In this document: piece after piece, positions 7,288 through 16,195 of the stretch
How positions within the stretch are numbered: the first letter of the stretch is position 1
Layout of the letters: every line of letters starts with the position of its first letter
Source: a virus
DNA length: 54,913 nt
Reading direction: 5' to 3' (one strand)
Virus record (IMG/VR): IMGVR_UViG_3300044695_005573
Coordinates: 1 to 54,913 of that record
Made by a program: the position numbers and the translations under genes
Notes under the pieces: model-generated
What the model was told of the DNA's origin: nothing
The model's input: the letters and a program-made list of their open reading frames with translations, nothing else
Database searches by the model: none

Positions 7288-7773
7288 TTATTCACTGGCT
7301 TTTTTAGAGCCGCCGAATGAAACGCGAGACCTACGGGTCGGTCGCTCAATCTGCATGCTTCCATGAGCATTGCTCTTCATGAGCTCGTTGTCCGCAGCCT
7401 GCATTTGGTTGTTCGCTCGTTCGCGGTAATACTTGTTGCGCTCTTCAACCGTCTCTTCCGGGATACGTGCCAGAAGCAGACCTCCCACGCTGATCACACC
7501 AGCGTGTCGGCCATCATCCGTCGTTGAGACCGGAAAGTCAGGGTACTCGTCTCCACGAACCAGCTCGTACCCCTCACGGAGACGACCTGCAATGTTCGTG
7601 CGGTCTTCCACCCCGCCTGCCGAAGCCCGAATCCAACGATGCTTGTATCCCATAGGAGCTGGTGGCGCATCAAGCCGAGAAGGAGGTGCCCACGGACGGC
7701 GTCGCGCGGTCTTCGTACGAGATTCGGTCTCGCGCGAAGCGCGGTTCAGAGAAGGCAATTTGACGTCCGACAT
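7288..7773 (-). CDS. Conserved head-region protein, 161 aa
   Basis: Basic N-terminus (residues 1-40), then the signature RPWAPPSRLDAPPAPMGYKH and RWIRASAGGVEDRTNI, followed by a Glu/Arg-rich helix (EETVEERNKYYRERANNQMQ). I recognise this as a conserved protein lying between scaffold and capsid genes in uncultured marine and freshwater phages; its function is not established. It may assist head assembly. It starts 3 nt after the scaffold stop. Confidence 0.7.
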   Translation of the reverse strand: MSDVKLPSLNRASRETESRTKTARRRPWAPPSRLDAPPAPMGYKHRWIRASAGGVEDRTNIAGRLREGYELVRGDEYPDFPVSTTDDGRHAGVISVGGLLLARIPEETVEERNKYYRERANNQMQAADNELMKSNAHGSMQIERPTRRSRVSFGGSKKASE

Positions 7774-7776
7774 GTG

Positions 7777-8682
7777 TTACTCCTTCACGTACTTGGCGTA
7801 TTCCTCGAGAGGAACACCCAGCTTTTTAGCAATTGCCACTTGACTTGGGGTCAATTTGACAGTGCGGCGTGCTGTGTTGTTGATCCCGGAGGATCGGGAG
7901 GCAGGCGCAACCGGTTGCACGTTACGGGCCCTGCTCTGCGTGCTCGCCCCGCCGTCCCCAAACTTCTGGGGAAAGGCGTCTCGAATACGTTTGTCAAGTT
8001 CATCATAGTACTCATCCGAGCTAGGGTCAAATCCCTCAACTTGGATCAACTGGCGGTGAATACCCCAGGCGGCATGGGTCATGACGTTGTCCCGGCCATA
8101 CCACTTGTTCTTTTCCGCCCACTCCTCCACTCGCGGGTCCACCTGCTGCTGCTGGGCGGGCTGCTGGGCCTGATAAGCCGCCTGCTGGGCGGCATACTGC
8201 TGCTGTTGCAAGTAGGCCTGGCGCTGGGCCGTGGCAGAGTCTAGCTGCCCCTGCTCCATCGTCAGGGCGGTCAACCGCTGCTGGGCCTCGGTTTCGGTGT
8301 CAATGTCACCTTCCTCACGGGCCTTGCGGATGATCTGCTTGAGGGCCACCGCCTGCGTCTCAACCCGGCTCTTGGCCTCAACCAGCCGCTCCTCGTCCGT
8401 ACGGACATACTGCTGCTCGAGCTCCTGAGCCCGGGCCTGCACCTGCTTGGCATACTCCAAGGCCGCCTGCTCACGGCGCTGGGTCTCGCGAAGCCGGGCC
8501 GTCAGCTTGTTGATGCGCTTCTGCACCCCCTCGCTGTACTGGTCCAGCTCCTCTTCCTTACGAGCCTGCCGCGGCTCCTCTTCCGTCACCAGAGGCAGCC
8601 TTGGGGCCTCCTCCTCAACGGGCACCTGTACGGTCGCGGGCTGCTCGCCCTCGCCGACGTTAAATTCCAACTGTTCGTTCAT
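7777..8682 (-). CDS. Scaffolding-type protein
   Basis: 301 aa. Start chosen at 8682 because AAGGAGAT lies 6 nt upstream; an in-frame GTG at 8700 overlaps that site and is unlikely. The acidic N-terminus (about 1-45) leads into a long coiled coil rich in Glu/Arg/Gln (about 45-150), then a Gln/Ala stretch (YLQQQQYAAQQAAYQAQQPA). The C-terminus has a small basic helix ending EEYAKYVKE. This is typical of phage scaffold proteins that guide capsid assembly and bind coat through a helical C-terminus. It lies between portal/GroES and capsid genes. Confidence 0.85.
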   Translation of the reverse strand: MNEQLEFNVGEGEQPATVQVPVEEEAPRLPLVTEEEPRQARKEEELDQYSEGVQKRINKLTARLRETQRREQAALEYAKQVQARAQELEQQYVRTDEERLVEAKSRVETQAVALKQIIRKAREEGDIDTETEAQQRLTALTMEQGQLDSATAQRQAYLQQQQYAAQQAAYQAQQPAQQQQVDPRVEEWAEKNKWYGRDNVMTHAAWGIHRQLIQVEGFDPSSDEYYDELDKRIRDAFPQKFGDGGASTQSRARNVQPVAPASRSSGINNTARRTVKLTPSQVAIAKKLGVPLEEYAKYVKE

Positions 8683-8693
8683 CTCGGATCTCC

Positions 8694-9161
8694 TTACCAC
8701 ATGTGAAGGACGTCTTCAGGATCGGCAACGATCCCCAAGACCTCATCGTCGTTAATCAAACGAATCTCCCCGCCATCGATCGGGATCCGCGCGCCGGCAT
8801 AGCGGCCGAAGATGATCCAATCCCCCTCCTTGCACCACGGGCCGGTCGGGAACTTGACCTCATCGCCATAGGCGATAGGCCCAACCTTGAGGACATAGCC
8901 ACACACCGTCGAAACCTGCTGCTTGCGCTGGGTCTCTTCGGCCAAGGCAATGCCACCCTTGGTCTTCTCCGCACCCCGGTAGGGCAGGATCGCAATGCGC
9001 CACCCGGTCGGAGTGGGGATGCGGTTGAGTACCGCCGCATGGAGCTTGTCGGGCTTGAGCCCTTCGGCCGTGTAGGCATCTTCCAGGGATGGAACATGCG
9101 CTGCGGCCTCTTCCGCCCACTTTTTCTCTAAAGCCGTGGGCTCTTTAACTATCGCATTCAC
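8694..9161 (-). CDS. GroES-like co-chaperonin
   Basis: 155 aa. After an N-terminal helix (1-45), residues about 48-150 match the Cpn10 pattern: an opening strand PTGWRIAILPYRGAEKTKGG, then IALAEETQRKQQ in place of the mobile loop, GYVLKVGP, KEGDWIIFGRYAGARI and EVLGIV. Viral GroES homologues such as T4 gp31 cap the host GroEL to fold large capsid proteins. Placement between the portal and scaffold genes supports a head-folding role. It lacks the usual short N-terminus and is longer than bacterial GroES (about 97 aa). Confidence 0.85.
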   Translation of the reverse strand: MNAIVKEPTALEKKWAEEAAAHVPSLEDAYTAEGLKPDKLHAAVLNRIPTPTGWRIAILPYRGAEKTKGGIALAEETQRKQQVSTVCGYVLKVGPIAYGDEVKFPTGPWCKEGDWIIFGRYAGARIPIDGGEIRLINDDEVLGIVADPEDVLHMW

Positions 9162-9173
9162 GTTGGTTCTCCT

Positions 9174-9374
9174 TTAGATCAAAAAGCCGTCGTCATCCGT
9201 TCGAGACTTCAGTAGTCGCTTTACGGAATCCTCAACCAGCTTCAATCCTTCAAGGCGACCCATCATGAAGCGATACCGCTCCATGTCGGCGATCGTTCCA
9301 TTTAGGACGATTTGTTCCGAGCTTTCTCTAAGAGATCTGATCTCACGAAGCACTGCTTCTGCAAATTCAAGCAT
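9174..9374 (-). CDS. Small coiled-coil phage protein, 66 aa
   Basis: An almost entirely helical peptide (MLEFAEAVLREIRSLRESSE, then RLEGLKLVEDSVKRLLKSRT) with no Cys or membrane segments. It sits between the GroES-like gene and the small DUF6496-like peptide gene. Small helical proteins in this location are common in environmental podovirus genomes; the role is unknown. GGAAAC precedes the start. Confidence 0.6.
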   Translation of the reverse strand: MLEFAEAVLREIRSLRESSEQIVLNGTIADMERYRFMMGRLEGLKLVEDSVKRLLKSRTDDDGFLI

Positions 9375-9431
9375 GGTTGGTTTCCATGAAAAAGCAGCCA
9401 GTTTTGCGCACCGGCCGAGGCGCTTATCGAC

Positions 9432-9680
9432 TTAGTAAATCTTGACTGGGCGGTTGCCATCCTTCTTCTTGACCGTGCGCACAGCACCCATGACGCCGCC
9501 GTCCTTCATGCCGCGCGACTTGCCGGCCTTCGCATACGCGATCGCTGCCGCCTGTTTCACCGCAGCGGACTTGCTCTTCGGCTTGCTCGTGCCAATGCGG
9601 CCCTTTTCCTTGTAGGTGCCGACAAGCTCGCCGATGTTGCGGCTGATCGTCTTCTGGCTCGATCCCTTTTTAAGCGGCAT
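9432..9680 (-). CDS. Small basic protein resembling DUF6496
   Basis: 82 aa from ATG at 9680, which is preceded by GAGGAGGGCGA. It overlaps the last 11 nt of the portal gene. The core KTISRNIGELVGTYKEKGRI followed by SKSAAVKQAAAIAYAKAGKS matches what I remember of DUF6496 peptides (PKSxxQAxAIAxxxAGxS) scattered through phage head modules. It is strongly basic. Function unknown; the tight overlap suggests it is made in proportion to the portal. Confidence 0.65.
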   Translation of the reverse strand: MPLKKGSSQKTISRNIGELVGTYKEKGRIGTSKPKSKSAAVKQAAAIAYAKAGKSRGMKDGGVMGAVRTVKKKDGNRPVKIY

Positions 9681-12003
9681 TTCGCCCTCCTCGTTGTAAC
9701 TGAAGTTGTAACTTCGCCTGGTCAATCTGCATCGACTGCTGAGCCTTTTGCGACTCAAGCTGCAACTTCGCCTGATCCAACTGCATCTTGGCCTGGTCGG
9801 CCGCGGCGCGCTGATCGAGCTCCTGCTTCTTGAGCGCCACCAACGGGTCCTCCCCGCCGCCAGCCGCCTCGCCAGAAAGTTGCCCTTGCAGGTTCTTGAG
9901 CTCCTGCAAGTAGGTGGCGATCTTGATCGCGACCATGCCTTCCTTCTGGATCGGCGACACCAGTCGATCGGGGTCGGTGCCGTACGCCTTGAAGATGTCC
10001 GCCTCAACGTCCTCTTCAGCCTTGATGCGCACGTGCTCGAAAATGTGCTGCTGAAGCTCCATAGCCGACATTGGAGCCGACTGAAGGATCGGTGACATGC
10101 CCATGATCAAGTGAGCGACGATGTGCGCGTCATGCTGCTGGCCCGGGAAGGCCTTGAGCTTCATCCCGTTCAACACAGAAGAGTTCTCGGACGCCGGATC
10201 ACGGGGCATCTGGTTGTTCTGCGGGATCAAGATGCCGTCGATGTCGCGGATGTTCAGCGCGGAATACACACGGTAGTACGCTTCGTACATGTTGTGCATC
10301 TGCGGGGCGCCCTGCGCCATCTGCAACTGCATCTGTGCAAGCTGGATGCGCTGCGCGGAGCTGAAAATGTTCGGGTCAGCAACCGGCAGCACCGAAACGA
10401 TCTTGTCGAAGTCCGTGCGCTTGACCTTGCGGCTCGCCCCCGGCACATCGTACGGGTACTCATCCTCAAGATACTGTCCAAAGCCCTCAAAGAGCAGCCG
10501 GAACTCAAGCGACTGGGCGTAATGCAGGCGCTTGTGGATCGCCGACATCACCATGGAGCCACGCTCGAGCAATGCGAGCGTCGTGCCGACCTGCGCGTAC
10601 TGATTTCCGTCGCCGACCTGCATGTCGGCCGTGCTCGAGAGGCGCTTGCCGGCGTCTACGAGGAATCCAAGCAGCGCAAACAGCACTTGGCTCGGCTCCT
10701 TGTACGGAAGCGGCAGCAAAGACGACTGCAACTCCGCGCCACCGGCGTCAATGTCGCGCCACTCGCCCGGTTGGATCGGATCCGAGTCGTCCGCGATGCG
10801 CGCGCCCTTGGCCTTGAAGCCCGCAGGCAGGTTGGCAAGCGTTCCGGCGTCGATCAACTGCCGCAACGCGCTCGTCGCCGACTTGGAAAGGCCGCCGATG
10901 AGGTGCACAAAGCCCAAACCGTACGCGCCGGGGCCTTCCACCAGCACGTAATGGACAAAATAGTTGCGCCGACGCTTCAGTTCATCGTCTTCGCGCCAGT
11001 TTCGGCGGATTCCGATGACCTTGAGCGAGTCTTCGGCGAGCGTAACGACGTACGGAAGCTTGATTCCCGTCGGTTCGCCGTCTTCGCCAATCTCTTCAAA
11101 GCCCGGCAGGTCCAAATCGACCAGCATTTCGAGCAAAAATACCTCGCCAGCCTGGTCCGTCGGCTGCACACCCGTCACTTTGTCGATTGCCGCCTGGATT
11201 TTGCTCGGGTCCGCGGGCGTCGGCTCAAGGTCAACGGCAATATCGAGGTATTCGCCGATCAAAACGCGCTTGCGGAACTCGTTTGAGTCCATCGCAATGC
11301 GGTGCGTCAGCCGCGAACACTGCGAAACAACGCTCGAACCGTTGTACGGGATGTACACATCGTCCGCCAGACACAGGCGGGAGACCATCCGACCGAGCTG
11401 AAAGTCGTAATAGACCTTCTTGAAGGTCGATCCGCCGTATCCGGTGTAGTACAGGAGCTGGTCGAACTCCGGGGTGTACTCCTCCATCACCGTCGTGAGC
11501 TGGTAATTCATGAAGTCCTGCACGCGCGCGGCTTGCTGGAACTTGTCGACGGTCTCTTTGCCTAGTACTTGCGTGCGAACCGGGCCACCCGCGGGCAGCA
11601 ATTCTTTAAACGCCTGCGACTGGAACTGGATGATCGCCTCTTGCAGCATCGGATGCGTCGCGCCAGAGGCGCCACGGAAGGGCTTGGTGCGCTCTTCCAT
11701 GCGCAGGCCCAGCAATTCCAGGCCCTTGGCGTACATCTGCTCCCAATCCGACCGCGATCCCTTGTCCGCCTCGAACATCGCCGAGACATCGATGGCAATC
11801 CGACCAAGGTCATCCGGGTCTACGACCTCCGCAAGGTTCGCGTAGAAGTCGACCTCTTTCGCCTCATCCTCGCCAATCTCGATGACCGCCCCGCCATCCG
11901 GCTCCAGGACGATCTCGATCTCCGGGGCCTCCTCTGGCGGACCCCCGGCAATGACCAGGACGCCTGCGTCAGGGGCTTGGTTGATCGCTTTATCAATTGG
12001 CAT
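9670..12003 (-). CDS. Portal protein
   Basis: 777 aa, of the size of P22-like/podovirus portals. The acidic N-terminal arm (about 1-70) is followed by LLGLRMEERTKPFRGASGAT, a highly recurrent portal signature, then HPMLQEAIIQFQSQAFKELL and YYTGYGGSTFKKVYYDFQLG. A C-terminal Gln/Lys/Leu coiled-coil barrel region (about 690-777, with repeated QAKLQLxxQ units) fits the portal barrel. It forms the dodecameric DNA gate at one capsid vertex. Encoded between the 1370-aa protein and head genes, with an 11-nt overlap of the small DUF6496-like gene. Confidence 0.93.
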   Translation of the reverse strand: MPIDKAINQAPDAGVLVIAGGPPEEAPEIEIVLEPDGGAVIEIGEDEAKEVDFYANLAEVVDPDDLGRIAIDVSAMFEADKGSRSDWEQMYAKGLELLGLRMEERTKPFRGASGATHPMLQEAIIQFQSQAFKELLPAGGPVRTQVLGKETVDKFQQAARVQDFMNYQLTTVMEEYTPEFDQLLYYTGYGGSTFKKVYYDFQLGRMVSRLCLADDVYIPYNGSSVVSQCSRLTHRIAMDSNEFRKRVLIGEYLDIAVDLEPTPADPSKIQAAIDKVTGVQPTDQAGEVFLLEMLVDLDLPGFEEIGEDGEPTGIKLPYVVTLAEDSLKVIGIRRNWREDDELKRRRNYFVHYVLVEGPGAYGLGFVHLIGGLSKSATSALRQLIDAGTLANLPAGFKAKGARIADDSDPIQPGEWRDIDAGGAELQSSLLPLPYKEPSQVLFALLGFLVDAGKRLSSTADMQVGDGNQYAQVGTTLALLERGSMVMSAIHKRLHYAQSLEFRLLFEGFGQYLEDEYPYDVPGASRKVKRTDFDKIVSVLPVADPNIFSSAQRIQLAQMQLQMAQGAPQMHNMYEAYYRVYSALNIRDIDGILIPQNNQMPRDPASENSSVLNGMKLKAFPGQQHDAHIVAHLIMGMSPILQSAPMSAMELQQHIFEHVRIKAEEDVEADIFKAYGTDPDRLVSPIQKEGMVAIKIATYLQELKNLQGQLSGEAAGGGEDPLVALKKQELDQRAAADQAKMQLDQAKLQLESQKAQQSMQIDQAKLQLQLQRGGRNAA

Positions 12004-12041
12004 GTTGATATCCTAATACATTTAATGCAAAAAGGCCACGA

Positions 12042-15000
12042 CTAATCTTCGTTCATGCCCAGGCGCTGACGAATGGCTTGGATAGATCCTTCGTCAGGAA
12101 GGTTCTGCGGAGCATTTGGTAGTTGATTAAGGCGCACGTTGACGGGTCTCCCCTGCCCAGGCGGCAGCACTTTTCCGGCATACAAACGAATAGCTTTATA
12201 TAGCGGATCGCCGCCACCTTCGGAAGCGCCTGCAAGATGCCCTTCGGTGCTACCTTTGTACCCTGGGGGCAAAGGGTTAAAATCGTAGTTTTCTTGAAAC
12301 ACCAACTGCTTTGTTTTTGGATCAACGGTGTAACCAATACGGCCAAACGTGCGGTTTAGGGCTACTGGGGTGTGACTACCAAAAACACTAAGGCCACTAG
12401 GGTCACTAGGGTTTTTTAATGCGTCAATTAGGTAATCTTCATATCCCAAATTTGGGCCAATGCTAAATATATTGGCTACGTCGGCTACGCCGGCAGACCT
12501 TAGTCCCACCTCGCGCTCGTAAGTCTGTGAGTCGCCCGAAGCCAAATCAATAAAATCTTGTGTAATTACCCCTTTTTTATATTGTTTAATAGCGTCTAAA
12601 TCTTTTTTATATTGTGCAAAAAATTCTGGATACAGGATCTTGCCTTTGTTTTTCGCAGCAACAGCTTTTTGATGGCTAGCTAATGATTTAACTAAATATT
12701 TTTCGTACGTAGTTAAATCCGGCTCAATAGATTTGTATTTGCTGCGAACGACAGACATAAGCGCTTGGCGCTCTGGTTCCTTCATGGAGGCTTCGGTAAT
12801 CGGGTCTTTACGAGCATCGACAACAGACTCAAGGAAGATGCGCTTGTGTAGTGGCAAATCTTCGCGATTGACGTTTCTGCCATATAGCCCAAGTCCTGCG
12901 CCAACTAGTTTGTCGGCAAAGGTCAGATCGGGATTAAACCCTACCCCTTCCTCGCGAAGATCAGGCTGCTTAATCGGCGCGCCGCTCGGGGGACTCGTCG
13001 GGATTGAACGCGACAAATCGGAGCGCTCTAGTAACGAACGATACAAATCCGCGCTCGTCTCTCCCGTGCTCGGGCTACCCTTCGCACGCCTCTTGGGTTC
13101 TGTTTTCTTGTTCTTGTCCCCCGTACGCTCTTTTAACGCAGGTACCACAATCTGCACCGGACGACTAACTCCGGCCTGCTTTGCCTTCCGAATAAAAAAG
13201 TTGTCTTTTTCATTAACGTCACCCGTGAAGTCATACGTGTCTTTGACCACATACGATCCGTCAGGCATCTCCTTAAACGAGAACGTACCTAGGGTGTTAC
13301 GCAAGTTTGCCGTGGAAAAAAGCGAGCGGTCTGTGTCAGGCCCCGGCAAACCACCAAGGCGCTCATAGCGGTCTTTGTACGCGTCATGATGCGCGTATGT
13401 CACGGTGTTGGGCAGGGCCTTCCCTGTTTTTCTATCAGAAACCGGACGGGTCTTTGCCAACTCAATCAATCGGCGAAGTTTTGCCAATTCCGCTCCAGAC
13501 AAACTAGCCTCTGTAATTGGCTCCGTCCGCTTGGAAGATTCGCCCGACATCGACTCTAGGTACGTCCGAATGTGTAGCGGCACTATCCGCTCATCCGTTT
13601 CGTCAACCTCACCGCCCTCGTTAAACCGACGCGTCATCAGATCCCCGAGCCGCGATAACTGCTTCTTGGTCAGCCGGCCCTCGCCAAACGTATCACGCAT
13701 CAAATCCTTCGCCGACATCGCATCCCGCGAACGCACAGACTCGGACATCTTGAGAAGCTCCGCGAGCGTGTCAGGCGCGCGCCGTGGCTCTTGGGCCGTG
13801 GTCAACGACTCAAGCTCCATGGCCATGCCCTTCGCAGTGCCCCTGTCCGTCTCTTGACTGATCGGTTGCCGCGTCGCACGACGCACAGTCTGCGAGACCG
13901 GCGTCGCGTCAAACTCCACCTGCGTCTCACCAGGCGACTCCGACAAACTCTCCAACATGCCACGCGCAGAGTCGATGTTCTTCATCGACTCCGCATACGA
14001 GTCCTTGCTGTCACCCTTCAAGAGCGCAAGCAACTCAGCATCCGAAGACGGACCACCCTTCGCACGCCCCGTCGGACGCACCGCCCCAGGCGACAGGATG
14101 ATGTTGCCAAAACGGTCCGTGTAATACCCCGCGTTCTGCGCCCCACCCAACATCGTCGGCCCAAGGTTCGGGTTCGCAGCAAGCGCCTGCAACGGCAGAT
14201 TGCTCGTCTGCAAGCTCGGCAGCCGTGTGCTCGAGGGCAACGTGCCAGGGCTCAAGGCCCCAGGAGTCGGCGTGAAATACGGGGTCGATGTGCCTTGGCC
14301 CGGGGCAACGGGCAAGGGGTTCGCAATATACCCCGGCGTCGGAATGTTCGCGGTCGGGATGTACCCGCCACCAGGAATGCCCGTGGCCGGAGGCGACACA
14401 GGGATGTTGACCGGAGGCTGCGCAGGGGTGGGCGCAGGGGCGGGCCTGCCACCGCCCGTCTGCGGAGGAGGCGTTCTGCCACCACCAGGAGTCCCGCGTC
14501 CGGTCCGCGGCTCACGGCCGGCAGGGGGCTTTCCAATCCGACCAAGCAACCGGCCGACATCGCTGTTCGGGTCGATCGCGTTCCAGTTAAAGTTGAACCC
14601 GCCGCGCGCCGGCGTGCCGGTGTCCGGCTTCTCGTCGCGATCGTCGATGCCGTTCAGGTTCCTGTCGATGAAGTCGGCCGTACGGACAGGACCCATCTCG
14701 TCCTTCGGCGGCCGGGTGGTCGGAGGATTGACCGGCAACCTGCTGTCGATCAGCCCGGGGGGCGCCGTTCCGGTACCACCTCCGGTACCACCGCCCGGGG
14801 GCGGCTCCTCCCTCGGAGGAGGCCGGTTCCTCTGCTCTTCCTCCGCCCTGCGGCGAGCTTCCTCCGCTGCACGGCGGGCGGCCTCTTCAGCCGCCATCCG
14901 ACGAGCGTTCTCTTCCGCTAGGCGACGGGCTTCCTCAGCCGCTCGAGCAGCCGCCGCATCCTGCATCGCACGACGAGCAGCTTCCTCTTCAGCCGCTCGA

Positions 15001-16154
15001 CGAGCGGCCTCTTCAGCGGCTCTACGGGCGGCTTCATCGGCGACGCGCTTGGCGTCTTCCTCGGCCTTACGACGAGCTTCTTCTTCCGCGGCTTTGCGGG
15101 CGGCTTCTGCTTCTGCTGCACGACGGGCTTCCTCCTCTTGCGCTGCTTGGCGAAGTTGTTCATCCCGGAAACGGGCTATGTCTCCTTCCTCCGGTCGTGG
15201 GCCGGGGCCACCGGGCATGTAACTACCCCCCAAACCAATCCCTGAGAGATTGATGCCAGTCGTGAGCCCGCCAAACCCCGCGGCATTGATCCTGGCTAAC
15301 TCCGCCAACTGTTCCGGCGTCAGGGTCGTCGTGGGGGAGGTGCCCGTGAACTGAGCGAGATTGTCGGCTGCGCTGCCAGGGGCGGTAATCGGTTCGTCGT
15401 TTTCCGTACGAGGCACCCGATCACGCTCTTCTTGCTCGCGAATGAATGCCTCAACACTATCCTGTTTTTGCGGACGATTGCCAACGCCCCCGTCAAACGG
15501 GGGCCGTAAAAGATCCTCCTGCTCGCGCGTCTCTCGCCTCAGACGAGCACGCTCGGCCGCATCCGCACTCATGGCCATGCCAGAGGTTGTCGGCGGCGAG
15601 GCGGCGGGCTCGAAAACCGGAGCGGCTTCTGTCCGCGGTCTCGGGATGTAGTCCCGCTCTTCCTCCACAGGAGGCAGGAAGGACGGCCGGCCATACACCG
15701 GACTCGGCGGAGCGCCAGGGGACTCGTAAACCCTCGGCGGGGTGTACGCAGGGGGAGCAAACTGCTGAAGATCCGCCGCCGCAGAGCCAGGCTGCGCGGC
15801 CACCGGGGGCTCCGACTCAGGCTCTACCTGAGTGCGCATCGTGTCAGGGGCCACCGAAAACCCGGGGAACGGGGGAGCCACAACCTCCGATCGAGGCGCA
15901 GGCATCATCGGGTTATCCCCAAACAAGCCTAACGGCTCCTCCCCCTCACCAAGCGCCTCCATCCCAAACACAGGCTGATACTCGCGCAGCTTCGTCTTCG
16001 GGTTCTTGGTCCCCGCGCCACCGAGCTTCTTCAACAGCTCACGGGCCTTGGGGCTGAGGTAAGCCAACTCCGTGTCGCCCCCACGGCCTGCGGAAGCAAC
16101 CTTCTTGATAAACGACGCTGTGTCTTTCTTCGCGGACTTCTTGGCTTTGGCCAT
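12042..16154 (-). CDS. Giant Pro-rich / coiled-coil structural protein with duplicated C-terminal module
   Basis: 1370 aa. The N-terminus is Lys-rich, with the motif LGGAGTKNPKTKLREY (residues about 43-59), also seen in the 781-aa virion protein. There follow a Pro/Glu-rich linker, an Ala/Glu/Arg coiled coil (about 325-445, many EEAARRAAEE units), a Pro/Gly-rich stretch (about 445-690), and a C-terminal region with two related modules. Module 1 (about 855-1010) has PLHIRTYLESM, PITEAS and KDTYDFTGD. Module 2 (about 1085-1350) has PLHKRIFLESV, PITEAS and ENYDFNP. The sequence at 12.4-12.7 kb is AT-richer than its surroundings. Probably virion-associated; function unknown. Confidence 0.8.
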   Translation of the reverse strand: MAKAKKSAKKDTASFIKKVASAGRGGDTELAYLSPKARELLKKLGGAGTKNPKTKLREYQPVFGMEALGEGEEPLGLFGDNPMMPAPRSEVVAPPFPGFSVAPDTMRTQVEPESEPPVAAQPGSAAADLQQFAPPAYTPPRVYESPGAPPSPVYGRPSFLPPVEEERDYIPRPRTEAAPVFEPAASPPTTSGMAMSADAAERARLRRETREQEDLLRPPFDGGVGNRPQKQDSVEAFIREQEERDRVPRTENDEPITAPGSAADNLAQFTGTSPTTTLTPEQLAELARINAAGFGGLTTGINLSGIGLGGSYMPGGPGPRPEEGDIARFRDEQLRQAAQEEEARRAAEAEAARKAAEEEARRKAEEDAKRVADEAARRAAEEAARRAAEEEAARRAMQDAAAARAAEEARRLAEENARRMAAEEAARRAAEEARRRAEEEQRNRPPPREEPPPGGGTGGGTGTAPPGLIDSRLPVNPPTTRPPKDEMGPVRTADFIDRNLNGIDDRDEKPDTGTPARGGFNFNWNAIDPNSDVGRLLGRIGKPPAGREPRTGRGTPGGGRTPPPQTGGGRPAPAPTPAQPPVNIPVSPPATGIPGGGYIPTANIPTPGYIANPLPVAPGQGTSTPYFTPTPGALSPGTLPSSTRLPSLQTSNLPLQALAANPNLGPTMLGGAQNAGYYTDRFGNIILSPGAVRPTGRAKGGPSSDAELLALLKGDSKDSYAESMKNIDSARGMLESLSESPGETQVEFDATPVSQTVRRATRQPISQETDRGTAKGMAMELESLTTAQEPRRAPDTLAELLKMSESVRSRDAMSAKDLMRDTFGEGRLTKKQLSRLGDLMTRRFNEGGEVDETDERIVPLHIRTYLESMSGESSKRTEPITEASLSGAELAKLRRLIELAKTRPVSDRKTGKALPNTVTYAHHDAYKDRYERLGGLPGPDTDRSLFSTANLRNTLGTFSFKEMPDGSYVVKDTYDFTGDVNEKDNFFIRKAKQAGVSRPVQIVVPALKERTGDKNKKTEPKRRAKGSPSTGETSADLYRSLLERSDLSRSIPTSPPSGAPIKQPDLREEGVGFNPDLTFADKLVGAGLGLYGRNVNREDLPLHKRIFLESVVDARKDPITEASMKEPERQALMSVVRSKYKSIEPDLTTYEKYLVKSLASHQKAVAAKNKGKILYPEFFAQYKKDLDAIKQYKKGVITQDFIDLASGDSQTYEREVGLRSAGVADVANIFSIGPNLGYEDYLIDALKNPSDPSGLSVFGSHTPVALNRTFGRIGYTVDPKTKQLVFQENYDFNPLPPGYKGSTEGHLAGASEGGGDPLYKAIRLYAGKVLPPGQGRPVNVRLNQLPNAPQNLPDEGSIQAIRQRLGMNED

Positions 16155-16195
16155 GGCGCATCATCCTCAGAGGAGCGGCCTTGACATTCTAGGCC

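Noticed and set aside
10111-11286. 391-codon open frame on the plus strand inside the portal gene
   Set aside because: It mirrors the portal reading frame in antisense, with an Arg/Leu/His-rich composition typical of GC-rich shadows and no recognisable motif.
13791-14921. 376-codon plus-strand frame over the 1370-aa gene
   Set aside because: Nearly pure Arg/His/Pro composition caused by the repetitive Pro-rich and Ala-rich codons of the true gene on the other strand.
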